47,781 bases of DNA from Deltaproteobacteria bacterium (GCA_020060215.1 JAGVAP010000090.1:1-47781), one strand, 5' to 3'; positions 6,026 through 15,190 are shown, counted from the first letter of the stretch. Translations and numbers: made by a program. The notes: generated from the letters alone by a model not told the origin.

Positions 6026-7582
6026 GTGAGCGCGACCATTCAAGACATCGATAAGGACACGATCAGGCTGAGCGTGCCGGCCAGAACGGCCTATCTGGAT
6101 ATCGTGACGGAGATGGTCACGCGGTACGCAACCATGGTCGGGTTCTCCGAGGATGACCTGCACAAGATCTCGCTTTCGGTGGAAGAGACCTTCGTCAACA
6201 TCGGGGAGCACAGCTATGTGGACCCGGAAACTATGCCGACCGTCGAGATCTCCCTCTCGGTCAGCGAGCCCTACGGCCTGTCGATCCGGATGGGCGACAA
6301 GGGCATACCGTTCGACCCGTCCAGGGCGCCGGCCTATGACCAGGAGAAGGCCATGGCCGAGGCCTCCCTCTCAGGCCTGGGGATGAAGCTGGTCCGGGGC
6401 ATGATGGACAGGGTCGAATACCGGAACCTGGGGAGGGGAGGGAAGGAGACCCTGCTGGTGAAGTACTGCTCCGGGCCCGACTCCCGCGGGGGCCGGGCGG
6501 ATGCATCGGCGCTGGAAGATCCGGAGGAGGGCGGAGAGGAGCAGGGGCCTGTAGAATACACGGTTCGCCGGCTGAAACCGGAGGAGGCCATCGAGGTGAG
6601 CCGCGGCGCCTACCGATCCCACGGGTACACCTTCTTCGACGACGTCATCTACTATCCTGAAAAGATCCGCGCGCTGAACGAGCAGGACCTCATGATCTCC
6701 GCGGTTGCCGTGACGACCGGAAATGAGATCATGGGCCACGCGGCCCTCATCCTGGAGGAGCCCGGCGCACGGGCCGGTATGCTAGATTTTCTCTTCGTGG
6801 ACCCGAGATTCCGCGGGCAGAACCGGGTCGGCAGCCGGATCACGGAGTTCAATATCAAGTCGGCCAGGGAGAAGAATCTCGCCGGCGTCTACGCCTATGC
6901 CGTAACGGTCCATCCGATCAGTCAGAAGGTTGGATCCAAGGCAGGGCTGCAAACGTCGGCCCTGCTGCTGGCCACGTCCCCCATGACCTGGGAGTTCAAG
7001 AGCATTGCCGGGCACCTGGACCAGAGGATCAGCGTGGTCCTGATGTACCGGTACGTCCAAGTCCCGCAGCCTCGGACCATCTACCCGCCGGAGAGGCATG
7101 AGGAGATGGTTCGCACCCTCTATGGCTCGCTTGGTGCAAACCACCGGTTCGGAAGGGCGGAAACCCTGCCGCCGGAGCATCCTCAAGGGACTTCAGGACT
7201 GCACGTGGAGATCGCGGAGGTGGAGAACAACGGGGAAATCTGGATCACCCGGCCGGGGAGCGACCTGGCCGCCGCGCTTCGCTCCGAGCTCCGCAGGCTC
7301 TGCGTCCGGGGGATCGCGGAGATCGCCCTTTTTGTCTCTCTCGAAGACGGGACCGCGGCCCGGCATCTGGAGCTCTTCGAGTCCATGGGCTTTTTCTTTT
7401 CGGGCGTCTTCCCGGAGACGAAGATCGGCGACGTTCTGGTCCTGCAGTACCTGAACAACATCGATTTGGACTATGGGTCGGTCCATGTTCTGCCCGGCGG
7501 GACGGAAGCTCTGCTTCGTTACATCCGAACCCGCGACCCGAATCAGGATGCACAGCCGGGGCAAAGCGACCGAAGCGGTTAG
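6026..7582 (+). CDS. RsbW-like ATPase domain fused to a duplicated GNAT acetyltransferase region
   Basis: The first 145 residues are a HATPase_c_2 (anti-sigma-factor serine kinase) domain with N-box EETFVNIGEHSY, GDKGIPFDP and GLGMKLVRGMMD. From about residue 178 a GNAT region follows (YTVRRLKPEEAIEVSRG, then MLDFLFVDPRFRGQNRVGSRI as the acetyl-CoA strand-helix), and a second GNAT-like half runs from about 355 to the end. RsbW-like domains phosphorylate antagonist proteins in partner-switching regulation; GNAT domains transfer acyl groups from CoA. The fusion suggests a regulator linking partner switching to protein acylation, which is inference. A GTG at 6026 behind GAGGGGTAATGG is the start used. 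The gene at 29269 matches the GNAT part without the kinase. Confidence 0.8.
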   Translation: MSATIQDIDKDTIRLSVPARTAYLDIVTEMVTRYATMVGFSEDDLHKISLSVEETFVNIGEHSYVDPETMPTVEISLSVSEPYGLSIRMGDKGIPFDPSRAPAYDQEKAMAEASLSGLGMKLVRGMMDRVEYRNLGRGGKETLLVKYCSGPDSRGGRADASALEDPEEGGEEQGPVEYTVRRLKPEEAIEVSRGAYRSHGYTFFDDVIYYPEKIRALNEQDLMISAVAVTTGNEIMGHAALILEEPGARAGMLDFLFVDPRFRGQNRVGSRITEFNIKSAREKNLAGVYAYAVTVHPISQKVGSKAGLQTSALLLATSPMTWEFKSIAGHLDQRISVVLMYRYVQVPQPRTIYPPERHEEMVRTLYGSLGANHRFGRAETLPPEHPQGTSGLHVEIAEVENNGEIWITRPGSDLAAALRSELRRLCVRGIAEIALFVSLEDGTAARHLELFESMGFFFSGVFPETKIGDVLVLQYLNNIDLDYGSVHVLPGGTEALLRYIRTRDPNQDAQPGQSDRSG

Positions 7583-7650
7583 ACCCCCTTGGGACAATTC
7601 GGAACCTGCGCAGTCATATTGACCAACCGGCCAACAAGGTTGACGAAGAA

Positions 7651-7785
7651 ATGCACGAACTTCACTTGGAGAACCCGAAAGACCTGGAGACAAGAACCGA
7701 AGAATCCCGCGTTTTGAAAGGAATGGATTTTCGGATCCTCCTAATCGCGGAGAAAAGGTTGCCACCTGAGGAAGAGCGGATATGA
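7651..7785 (+). CDS. Possible 44-residue small protein coupled to the next gene
   Basis: An ATG at 7651 (AAGG eight bases upstream) opens a charged 44-codon frame (MHELHLENPKDLETRTEES, then VLKGMDFRILLIAEKRL). It ends in a TGA overlapping the ATG of the TPR gene at 7782. The overlap would permit translational coupling. No family is recognised, and a chance frame in GC-rich DNA is a real alternative. The rest of 7583-7781 holds nothing I can identify. Confidence 0.3.
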   Translation: MHELHLENPKDLETRTEESRVLKGMDFRILLIAEKRLPPEEERI

Positions 7786-9200
7786 AGAAGATCCTTTTCC
7801 TTTCGGTATTCCTGTCCTGCCTGCTCCTGCTCGACATCCACAGCGCACCGGCCGCGAGTTGTCCCTGTTGCGGGCAGGTCTACGGAAACCCTGCCCCCGG
7901 AGACGAGGCCAGGGTCTACGCCTTGCGCAGAAACCATGAAACTTCCTGCTGCCGGCGCGGCTCAGGAACCCCTTCGGCCGCACCTTCCACGCAGGGCCTC
8001 TTGGATGCATTCCGCTGGGGCCTCGAGCAGGGTGCGAGGATGAACCGGCATATGGAGGAGCGCGCCAGGGAGGAGTCTACCCGCTTGAACAATCTCGGTG
8101 TCGAGTGCGGAAACCGGGGCGACATCGATGGGGCCATCAGGTATTACCGGCAGGCACTGGCCGCGCATCCGGGTAACCCGGCCGCGAAAAACAACCTCAA
8201 CCTCTGTAATGCGATCAAGGCATATGAGAGAGGTATGGACCTCAGCCGCGACCTCAAGTGGGGGGCGGCGTTGGACGCCTTTCGAGAGGCGGAACGGCTC
8301 CACCGCCTGCATCGCTATGACGAGGAAGTCCGATATGCCGAGGAGCACTACAATCGGGAAAGGGAGGAAGAGCGAAAGCATGCCAGAAGCAATCAGGTGT
8401 CGCAGAGCATGCTCCAGGAGATGATCGCCAAGTCCAGGACCGGGGATGCCGGGGCGACCGCCGGTTTCGACTTCATCCAGGAAAAAGAGCCTCAGTTCAG
8501 CAAGGGAGCAACGGATTCGGCTCCTGCCGCCCTCTCCGGTGAAACCGTGGATATCGGGGTGCTCAAGTCAGGCGAAGGCCCTGCCCGGGGCTTGAAGACG
8601 AAAGAGGTCCCCCGTTTCGTCCTGATCCCCCCCAGCGTAGACCCCTACAGCGCCAAGACGCGGGCAGAGATCGTCCTTTCCGCCTTGGAGGAAGGGGAAA
8701 GAGACTGGGACCGCAGCATCGGCCATCTCAAGGATTACCTCGCAACCAGGAATCCCTACAGTGTCAGGGTGCAGGAGGCCTTGAGTTACCTGGAGGGACT
8801 GCGCGCGCGAAACCGCGAGTTCGAGCCGGACAGGAAGCCGGCACTCTTCGACCCCCATCCAAAAGACAGTGAAGGGCTGCTCGAAGCCGTCCCGCCTCCC
8901 AAAGAGAGCTTCCTGGATCGGTTGAAGGATAGATTCGGCAGCAAAGAAGACGCACCGGCAGTACCCGACCCTGCGGTCGATCCGGAGGCGTGGAGGTACA
9001 AGAGAAACGCGGCGATCCTAGAGGCCGCCGCGCAGGGCGAAGGGGATTCACGGAGGACGCTCGATTACCTGGATAAGAAAGTGGCTGCCGACGAGATGGA
9101 TTTCACAAGCCGTCACGCGCTGCAGTTCCTCGAAGGCTATTACGGCTATGGCGATTTCGTCAAAGAGCAGGCAAGCAGGAAGGGAGGGGTGAACAGATGA
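7782..9200 (+). CDS. Exported TPR-containing protein
   Basis: A signal peptide is evident (MKKILFLSVFLSCLLLL to about residue 25). Just after it is a cysteine cluster (SCPCCG, then ETSCCRR) that may bind a metal or form disulfides. Residues about 100-150 contain a clear TPR pair (NNLGVECGNRGDIDGAIRYYRQALAAHPGN), and the remainder is helical and charged with proline-rich linkers. It should act in the periplasm or at the envelope as a scaffold; no catalytic motif is seen. Its last four bases overlap the next gene (ATGA), so both are probably translated from one message. Confidence 0.75.
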   Translation: MKKILFLSVFLSCLLLLDIHSAPAASCPCCGQVYGNPAPGDEARVYALRRNHETSCCRRGSGTPSAAPSTQGLLDAFRWGLEQGARMNRHMEERAREESTRLNNLGVECGNRGDIDGAIRYYRQALAAHPGNPAAKNNLNLCNAIKAYERGMDLSRDLKWGAALDAFREAERLHRLHRYDEEVRYAEEHYNREREEERKHARSNQVSQSMLQEMIAKSRTGDAGATAGFDFIQEKEPQFSKGATDSAPAALSGETVDIGVLKSGEGPARGLKTKEVPRFVLIPPSVDPYSAKTRAEIVLSALEEGERDWDRSIGHLKDYLATRNPYSVRVQEALSYLEGLRARNREFEPDRKPALFDPHPKDSEGLLEAVPPPKESFLDRLKDRFGSKEDAPAVPDPAVDPEAWRYKRNAAILEAAAQGEGDSRRTLDYLDKKVAADEMDFTSRHALQFLEGYYGYGDFVKEQASRKGGVNR

Positions 9201-10717
9201 TGAGGACGCACACGGGAGTGTTCCGAGTCTTGCTTCTGATCTTGTGCCTGTTCACTCCCCTTCCATCCTGGGCCGGGCAGACACCGGAGGTCAGGCAACT
9301 GGTGGAACAGGGGGTGAACTGCGCAAAGGCGCAGAAGTGGGAGGAAGCCATCGGGTTTTTCAACCAGGCTCGTCTTAGATCCCCGACAGACGGCTCGCTT
9401 CTTTTCAATCTCGGCCTTGCCTGCGATCGGTCCGGGGGGCGGGAAATGTGGGCGGTGATCTGCTACAGGGCGTATCTCGCCCTGAGACCCGGAGCGGAAA
9501 ACGCGCCAGAGGTAAGAAAAAGAATCTCCGAACTCAAAGAGAAGATCAAAGCCGACGTTCGGATGCTCGTCGGGAAGTCGATCGAGCTTACGGAGAAATT
9601 GCCGGACAAGTCGAAGGGCCCCTATTCGACCATCTGTAAGGTCCAGGTTTGGCTGGGGGATGTGGAGGGGGCCTTGAAGACCGCCGAGTCCAACCCGAGC
9701 CCCTATCCCTCTTCAAGGGTCATAGCGTTCGGAGAGGTCGCAGACGCCCTGGTTCGCACCGGAAGAGAGCCGGAAGCCCTCAGGCTCAGAGAAAGAGTGG
9801 TGCAGGCCGCCCCGGAAAAGGATCGGATGGAGCTCTTTGATGTCCTCCAGAAAAGAATCGTCGAGGGCAAGTGCGGGCTGAAGGATTTCAGCGGCGCCCT
9901 TCAGGAGGCATCAAAGATAAGTACGAAAGGACGCTATTATGCCTACAGTTGGATCAGCATGATGCAGGTCGATGCCGGGGACCGGGAAGGGGCTCTGGAG
10001 AGCGCCCTCCAGGTGAGCGATGCCTGTAGCCGGGCCCTGGCGTTCTGCATGGTGGCCAACGCTCAAATCGAGGCGGGCGAAATGGATCGGGCCTTGAAGT
10101 CGCTTTCGAAGGCAGAGGAAGCGCTGGGCCAAGCGGCTCCGGGTGACTATTATATCAACGATGTCAACCGCGAGCTTTGCTGCGCATACGCCTCCGCCGG
10201 TAAACTGAGGGAGGCGGTTCAGGCTTTTGAGCGGATCACCCCTTCCAACAATCCCTTCACCGCAGGCACTGCCGAGGCCTTTGTCTGCGGTGCGATGTCT
10301 GAACAGAACCTAGAGGAGGCCAGGAAGAAGGCCGGCCGGATCCGACATGACCCAAGCCGCAGCCTGGCATTCTTGAAGATCGCCGAGTCCCTGATCAAGA
10401 GGAAGGACTACGTCGAGGCGGAGAAGACGATCTTATCGATCGAGGAGGAGATGAGGCGCATGCACGGTCTCTCCCGGCTCGCTGAAGCGCAGGGCCTCTT
10501 GGCTGAAGCGGAAGGGCTGGCGACACAGGCAATGCTAGTAGGCCCTCTTGATGCGCTGCAGTCCATGGGGGAGGCCCTGGAGAGGCTCAAGAAAGAGAAG
10601 GCCGAAGAAGTGGCATACCAACTGGCTCTTAGCGGTCTGAAGAGAGTCTCCTTGCTCAAAAGTGAAGCGTTCCTGGAAAAGGTTTGGTCCGGGAAGAGAC
10701 GGGGACCGGTGCCCTGA
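9197..10717 (+). CDS. Exported TPR/helical-repeat protein
   Basis: The 506-residue protein begins with a signal peptide (VFRVLLLILCLFTPLPSWAG). TPR-like helices follow (QGVNCAKAQKWEEAIGFFNQARLRSPTDGSLLFNLGLAC) and then a long series of about 30-residue helical repeats such as GDVEGALKTAE, GDREGALESALQVSD and GEMDRALKSLSKAEEAL. Similar exported repeat proteins serve as assembly or interaction scaffolds. It overlaps the preceding TPR gene by four bases and the pair probably works together. Specific role unknown. Confidence 0.78.
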   Translation: MMRTHTGVFRVLLLILCLFTPLPSWAGQTPEVRQLVEQGVNCAKAQKWEEAIGFFNQARLRSPTDGSLLFNLGLACDRSGGREMWAVICYRAYLALRPGAENAPEVRKRISELKEKIKADVRMLVGKSIELTEKLPDKSKGPYSTICKVQVWLGDVEGALKTAESNPSPYPSSRVIAFGEVADALVRTGREPEALRLRERVVQAAPEKDRMELFDVLQKRIVEGKCGLKDFSGALQEASKISTKGRYYAYSWISMMQVDAGDREGALESALQVSDACSRALAFCMVANAQIEAGEMDRALKSLSKAEEALGQAAPGDYYINDVNRELCCAYASAGKLREAVQAFERITPSNNPFTAGTAEAFVCGAMSEQNLEEARKKAGRIRHDPSRSLAFLKIAESLIKRKDYVEAEKTILSIEEEMRRMHGLSRLAEAQGLLAEAEGLATQAMLVGPLDALQSMGEALERLKKEKAEEVAYQLALSGLKRVSLLKSEAFLEKVWSGKRRGPVP

Positions 10718-10805
10718 CCCGGGGGGTGTTCTGCAACAACATCTTGCAGCAGTCTGCGACCTCAAAACGGGGCCGAGCAGGCCGATGTGGACGCAAGGAT
10801 GAACT

Positions 10806-12356
10806 ATGGAATGGAAAAGCCTGAGTCAATGTCTTTCAGAGACATGTTCGCGGTCCGGAGAGACAACAGCCCTTGTCTACTGCCGCAATGGAATGGCGGA
10901 AACGCAGATCTCCTTCACGGCTTTGGACCGGGAGGCCAATCGCATCGCCAACAAGTTTCAGGACATGGGGGTCCAGAAGGGAGACAGGGTGATTCTCTTC
11001 CTCCCCAAGTCGCTCCTGTTCGTCGTTGCCCATCTTGGACTTCAGAAGATCGGCGCTGTTACGGTGCCCTTGAATACGGGTTTCAAGAAAGCAGAGATGG
11101 AGTACTTTGTCCAGGATGCAGCGCCGAGACTGATCCTGACCGGAAAGCAACAGCAAGCTCTGATCATGGAGACCGCTCCTGGGCTGAGAAGTATCGTCGC
11201 GGATGTGGAGAAGCCGTATGAAAGCTGTGACTTCTTTCACACGGCGCCGGATCATCAGCCCGATGCCCGGTTACAGGCCGATGATCCTGCGCTCATTATT
11301 TACACCTCCGGCACCACCGGTAAACCCAAAGGTGCGGTTTTGACGCAGGGAAACCTGGTCCATGATGCAAGAAACATCCTGAACATCTGGGAGATCAATG
11401 AATCGGACCTCCTGTGTCATGCGCTTCCCCTGTTCCATGTTCACGGGCTGTGTTTTGCCCTGCACACCTGTCTGCTGGCCGGCTCTCAAGTGCTGCTGCT
11501 CGACGCTTTTTCGCCCGAGACGGTGGTGAGCCTTCTCGCAGGAGGGTTGGAGGGCCGGAGGTGCACCCTCTTCATGGCCGTCCCCTCCATGTATGCGAGG
11601 ATGATGGATTTTGCGCAAGGAAGAGGACTCCGGTTCGAGAGCGTGCGGTTGTGGACCTCCGGGTCCGCGCCGCTCCTGCGCAAGGATTTTGAGAGGATCA
11701 AAGATACCTTCGGCAAGGAGCCGGTGGAACGCGAGGGGATGTCGGAGACAGGAATGAATTTCTCCAACCCCCTCAGGGGAGTGAGAAAGCCCGGCTCCAT
11801 CGGACTCCCGCTGCCGTCCCTCCAGGTGAGAATCGTAAACCCTGACACGTTCGAGGATCTGCCCCCCGGGGAGACAGGGGAGATCTGGCTCAAGGGGCCA
11901 GCCGTCACCCCCGGGTATTGGAGAAAACCGGAGGAAACCTCCAAGGCCTTTGTAGACGGCTGGTTCCGGAGCGGCGACCTCGGGAGAATCGATGACGAGG
12001 GCTACTACTACCTGACCGACCGGCTCAAGCACATCATCATCTCCGGAGGTGAGAACATCTCTCCGAAAGAGGTGGAGAGCGTGATCAACCGGATTCAGGA
12101 GGTGGGCGAGTGTTCCGTGGTAGGGATCCCTGACGAGCAATGGGGAGAGAAGGTGGTTGCCGCTGTAGTGCTCAAGCAGGGATCGACCTTGGACCCCCAC
12201 TCCGTTTTGTCCTTCTGCAGGGGGCATCTTCATAGCTGGAAGTGTCCCAAGGAGATCCGTTTCCTGGATGCGCTGCCGAGAAATACCATGGGGAAGGTGC
12301 TGAAGAAGGAAGTGGAGAAGGTGTTTTCGTCACCGGCTCGGGTAGAAGAAACTTGA
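10806..12356 (+). CDS. AMP-forming acyl-CoA synthetase (malonyl-/fatty-acyl-CoA ligase-like)
   Basis: This is a complete 516-residue member of the adenylate-forming superfamily. The phosphate-binding loop IIYTSGTTGKPKG lies near residue 165, PLFHVHGL follows, the hinge/adenylate region reads YLTDRLKHIIISGGENISPKEVE, and the C-terminal lysine motif is PRNTMGKVLKKEV. It activates a carboxylic acid to its acyl-AMP and then the CoA thioester. The short length and FHVHGL resemble malonyl-CoA synthetases, but substrate is not fixed by sequence. The ATG at 10806 has AAGGA upstream. It sits 88 bp after the TPR pair and 114 bp before a dynamin-like gene, all on one strand. Confidence 0.85.
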   Translation: MEWKSLSQCLSETCSRSGETTALVYCRNGMAETQISFTALDREANRIANKFQDMGVQKGDRVILFLPKSLLFVVAHLGLQKIGAVTVPLNTGFKKAEMEYFVQDAAPRLILTGKQQQALIMETAPGLRSIVADVEKPYESCDFFHTAPDHQPDARLQADDPALIIYTSGTTGKPKGAVLTQGNLVHDARNILNIWEINESDLLCHALPLFHVHGLCFALHTCLLAGSQVLLLDAFSPETVVSLLAGGLEGRRCTLFMAVPSMYARMMDFAQGRGLRFESVRLWTSGSAPLLRKDFERIKDTFGKEPVEREGMSETGMNFSNPLRGVRKPGSIGLPLPSLQVRIVNPDTFEDLPPGETGEIWLKGPAVTPGYWRKPEETSKAFVDGWFRSGDLGRIDDEGYYYLTDRLKHIIISGGENISPKEVESVINRIQEVGECSVVGIPDEQWGEKVVAAVVLKQGSTLDPHSVLSFCRGHLHSWKCPKEIRFLDALPRNTMGKVLKKEVEKVFSSPARVEET

Positions 12357-12470
12357 CCGGAGTCCAGGTGCCGGCTACGTTTCCTTGAGATGAGTGAGGG
12401 AGAAACCACAAAGGGCCGTCTGTAACCGGATGTGAACGGACGAACCAGGCCTGTGAAAAGGGGGATCCAA

Positions 12471-13901
12471 ATGCTTGAACGAGGCCGCAGCCATGGAAAT
12501 GTGGACAGGATCAGAGAGCATCTCAAAGAAGAAAACCCCCTGCTTGCGGATGTGGTGGACAGTTTTGCCAGGCTGGATCGCCTCAGCCGAAAGCTCGGGT
12601 TCCTGGGCGCAGAGGAGTCTTACGCCGCGCGAATACCATGGTGGCCGGTCATATCGGTGCTGGGCGTCTATTCCGCAGGGAAGTCCGCCTTCATCAACCA
12701 CTACATCGGGTATCGTCTGCAGGCTACCGGCAGCCAGGCCGTGGACGACAAGTTCACGGTCATCTGCTTTTCCGGAGAAGGATCCGTGCGGGTGCTCCCG
12801 GGGCTCGCCCTCGACGCAGACCCCCGTTTCCCGCTCTTCAAGATCAGCCGCGCCATAGAGGATGCAAGCCCGGGAGAAGGCAGGCGCATCGACGCGTATC
12901 TGCAGCTCAAGACGTGCCGGGGAGAAAAGCTGAGGGGAAAGATCCTGATCGATTCACCCGGGTTCGATGCCGACGCGCAGCGCACCTCGATCCTGAAGAT
13001 CACGGATCATATCATCGACCTCTCCGATCTTGTCCTGGTTTTCTTCGACGCCAGACACCCGGAGCTCGGGTCCATGAGCGATACGCTCGATCAGCTGGTC
13101 AAGGGAACCATCCACCGGCACGATTCAGGCAAATTCCTTTACGTGCTCAACCAGATCGATGCTACTGCAAACGAGGATAACCCCGAACAGGTCTTTGCCG
13201 CCTGGCAGCGCGCCCTTGCCCAGTATGGACTCACTGCGGGGAAGTTCTACATGGTGTACAATCCCGAGTTCAAGATCCATGTGGACGACGAAAGCCTCCG
13301 TGCCCGATTCGAGAAAAAGAGCGAAGCGCAGCTGAAGGAGATTCATGACCGCATGGAGCAGGTGAAAGTGGAGCGCTCCTACCGAATCGTCGGACTCCTG
13401 GAGCGGACCGCCGCTGCCCTGGAGACGGAGGCGATCCCCGATATCCGGCAACTTATCGATGCATGGCGGCGGCGGGTCTTGTGGCTGGACTCCGTCGCAG
13501 TCGGCGCGGCTCTGCTGGTTCTGGTCGGGCTGAGCGTCCTTATCGGGTACCTGCGCGGTCCGGGTGAAGTCGCGGCCTTATGGCGGGGTTGGTGGTCCGG
13601 CGGCCAACTGCCGTGGATCCTTTTTGGGGTTGTAGCCCTTTTCCTGGTCTTTCATTTCTACGCTCGGAGATGGTCGGCTGAACGGGTGAACCAGAAACAG
13701 CTCAGGGGAATTTTGGGTCCGGACGAGCAGGAAGGGTACAGCCGCCCGTTCAGGAAGAACACGCGCTGGTGGCGCAGCATTTTCGCGCGCCGTCCGTCCG
13801 GCGCGGGCAAGAGGACCTTCCAGGAACTGGGCCGGATCCGAGATGAAGCCAGGAGCTACATCCAGAAGCTGAACGACCTGTACACCGCCCCCTCCGGCTG
13901 A
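12471..13901 (+). CDS. Membrane-anchored dynamin-like GTPase
   Basis: From the preferred ATG at 12471 (AAAGGGGG upstream; a GTG at 12432 would add 13 residues) the protein has 476 residues. GTPase motifs are P-loop GVYSAGKS (65-72), DSPG (161-164) and NQID (227-230), in the arrangement of bacterial dynamin-like or EHD-type proteins. Two membrane helices lie at about 343-361 and 380-398, followed by a basic cytoplasmic tail. Such proteins remodel or tether membranes. Many bacterial dynamin-like proteins occur in pairs; this one is single here. The upstream gene encodes an acyl-CoA ligase, but a functional link is unproven. Confidence 0.82.
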   Translation: MLERGRSHGNVDRIREHLKEENPLLADVVDSFARLDRLSRKLGFLGAEESYAARIPWWPVISVLGVYSAGKSAFINHYIGYRLQATGSQAVDDKFTVICFSGEGSVRVLPGLALDADPRFPLFKISRAIEDASPGEGRRIDAYLQLKTCRGEKLRGKILIDSPGFDADAQRTSILKITDHIIDLSDLVLVFFDARHPELGSMSDTLDQLVKGTIHRHDSGKFLYVLNQIDATANEDNPEQVFAAWQRALAQYGLTAGKFYMVYNPEFKIHVDDESLRARFEKKSEAQLKEIHDRMEQVKVERSYRIVGLLERTAAALETEAIPDIRQLIDAWRRRVLWLDSVAVGAALLVLVGLSVLIGYLRGPGEVAALWRGWWSGGQLPWILFGVVALFLVFHFYARRWSAERVNQKQLRGILGPDEQEGYSRPFRKNTRWWRSIFARRPSGAGKRTFQELGRIRDEARSYIQKLNDLYTAPSG

Positions 13902-14128
13902 TCCCCCCGACCCCGGCTAAGAAGCACAGCAGCTTTTGAGGTATTTGCAGCGGCATAAGCGACTCTACCGCTTAAGCTACGGTCGATGCCACCAATTCAC
14001 TGGTGGTATTCATCTGCAGCACTTGGTATCAATGCCTATATTATTTTGGACGGAAGCGGGGATGGCGATAGTTCTTCCGCCTTGGTGGCGGATCTTGGTT
14101 TCATTGCCGAGGATTGAGGAGAGGAATT

Positions 14129-14596
14129 TTGCTGCACATTTATGTAGACGCCGATGCCTGCCCGGTGAAGCAGGAAATCTACCGGGTAGCCCAGCGATAC
14201 CGGCTCGAGGTCACCCTCGTGGCAGGATCACGGATGCGGCTCCCGGATGATCCCATGGTGACCCTGAAGATCGCGGGCGATGGCCTGGACGCGGCCGATG
14301 ACTGGATCGTCGAGCACGTCGTTGTCGATGACATCGTGATCACGGCCGATATCCCCCTCGCGGCGCGGTGCCTCGGCAAAGGGGCCTATGTTCTGGGATG
14401 CTCCGGGAGACCGTTTACGCCCGAAAACATCGGGACCGCGCTCGCTACTCGCGACCTGCTCTTTGAGCTGCGACAGCTTGGCGAGGTTACGGGAGGACCA
14501 CCTCCATTCGCCAAACGGGACCGCTCCCGCTTCCTTCAGCAGCTGGACAAGATGGTGAACGAAATCCGCCGGAAGGCTGGAGGGGCACGCAGTTAA
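14129..14596 (+). CDS. yaiI: YaiI/YqxD family protein (UPF0178, DUF188)
   Basis: The 155-residue protein has the family hallmarks: HIYVDADACPVKQEIYRVA at the N-terminus, VVVDDIVITADIPLAARCL in the middle and GRPFTPENIGTALATRDLL, with the C-terminal GPPPFAKRDRSRFLQQLDK. The fold is PIN-like and biochemical function is not established. The likely start is a TTG at 14129, behind GAGGAGAGG, which places MLHIYVDADACP at the conserved N-terminus. Its TAA stop lies inside the left end of a miniature repeat element (14584-14725), so the element may have replaced the original C-terminus. Confidence 0.88.
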   Translation: MLHIYVDADACPVKQEIYRVAQRYRLEVTLVAGSRMRLPDDPMVTLKIAGDGLDAADDWIVEHVVVDDIVITADIPLAARCLGKGAYVLGCSGRPFTPENIGTALATRDLLFELRQLGEVTGGPPPFAKRDRSRFLQQLDKMVNEIRRKAGGARS

Positions 14597-14725
14597 CTTA
14601 TGAACTTGCTCGGGGCATTGTGAATGTTACAGCTCTGAGAGCGTCCATGACTTTTGGACTTCCCGAACTGGGCACCACTGGAAGCCTTTGTGAGAGGTAT
14701 GGGGTCAGGTAAGTTACTGCGTCCC
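14584..14725. mobile_element. About 142-bp miniature element with RAYT-type ends
   Basis: The left end (CACGCAGTTAACTTATGAAC, from about 14587) and the inverted right end (GGTAAGTTACTGCGTCCC, 14708-14725) match the terminal repeats of the complete RAYT transposon at 22207-23600, with a few changes and a deletion in the right arm. The interior has no gene. It looks like a non-autonomous, REPIN- or MITE-like derivative mobilised in trans. It fills the gap between yaiI and the selenoprotein gene and supplies the yaiI stop codon. Confidence 0.65.
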
Positions 14726-14734
14726 GTCTGCATC

Positions 14735-15190
14735 TTATCGTGGACTTTCCAGCAGTTCTCCGATGATCCTTGCGGTTTGCCCGACAAGGGCCTGGCATGA
14801 TCTCAATTTGTCACCTCTGTAATACGCCGCTGTCTGATCCTTGTCTCTCCAGTCCACCCCGGCGATATCCCGGCAGAGGAGTGTCCCGCCGCTGACCTCT
14901 CGTTTGAAACGCTTTATGAAATGAGCCCCATACTTCCAGATTCGCTTATCGGCTTCATGGCCGCTTGTCGGGCGGCCGAAGTTCAAGCCGAGCACCGCCA
15001 GCCCGCCGATGACTGCGCCACATGTCTCACCGTGAGCAGCCAGACCTCCGCCGAATGTATCCATCGCCTTCATCAGGTTCGCGTCTTCTATTCCCAGCTT
15101 CTCTTGCCCGACCGCAAGCACTGCCTGGCTTCATTGCATGCCCTGACCGAAAATCCGCGTCGCCTTGTCCTGCATTTCATCGGGAGTCAT
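14735..15190 (-). CDS. C_GCAxxG_C_C-family redox protein, probable selenoprotein (in-frame UGA = Sec20)
   Basis: From an ATG at 15190 (AGGAGG upstream) the frame reads MTPDEMQDKATRIFGQGMQ, then TGA at 15133-15131, then SQAVLAVGQEKLG and on without a break to 14735 (151 residues). In this family the position before (A/S)Q(A/S)VL is a conserved Cys, so UGA replaces exactly the redox Cys. The other family features are present: FGGGLAAHGETCGAVIGGLAVLG, GTLLCRDIAG and a C-terminal SCQALVGQ. A SECIS-like hairpin follows the UGA at the standard distance. The family is thought to have a redox role, partner unknown. The alternative is a nonsense mutation; exact Cys replacement plus the hairpin argue strongly for selenocysteine. 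Confidence 0.85.
15094..15128 (-). promoter_or_regulatory. Bacterial SECIS-like hairpin after the UGA codon
   Basis: Starting two bases after the UGA, the RNA can pair CCAG (15128-15125) with CUGG (15097-15094). It can also pair CUUGC (15118-15114) with GCAAG (15107-15103), closing a six-base loop GGUCGG. The GGUC of the loop begins 17 nt after the UGA. In E. coli fdhF the SelB-contacting GGUC loop sits at almost the same distance. Confidence 0.75.

Noticed and set aside
13935..13995. Minus-strand sequence resembling a tRNA D arm (GTAGCTTAAGCGGTAGAG)
   Set aside because: No matching acceptor stem, anticodon stem or T arm follows, so neither a tRNA nor a convincing tRNA fragment can be drawn.
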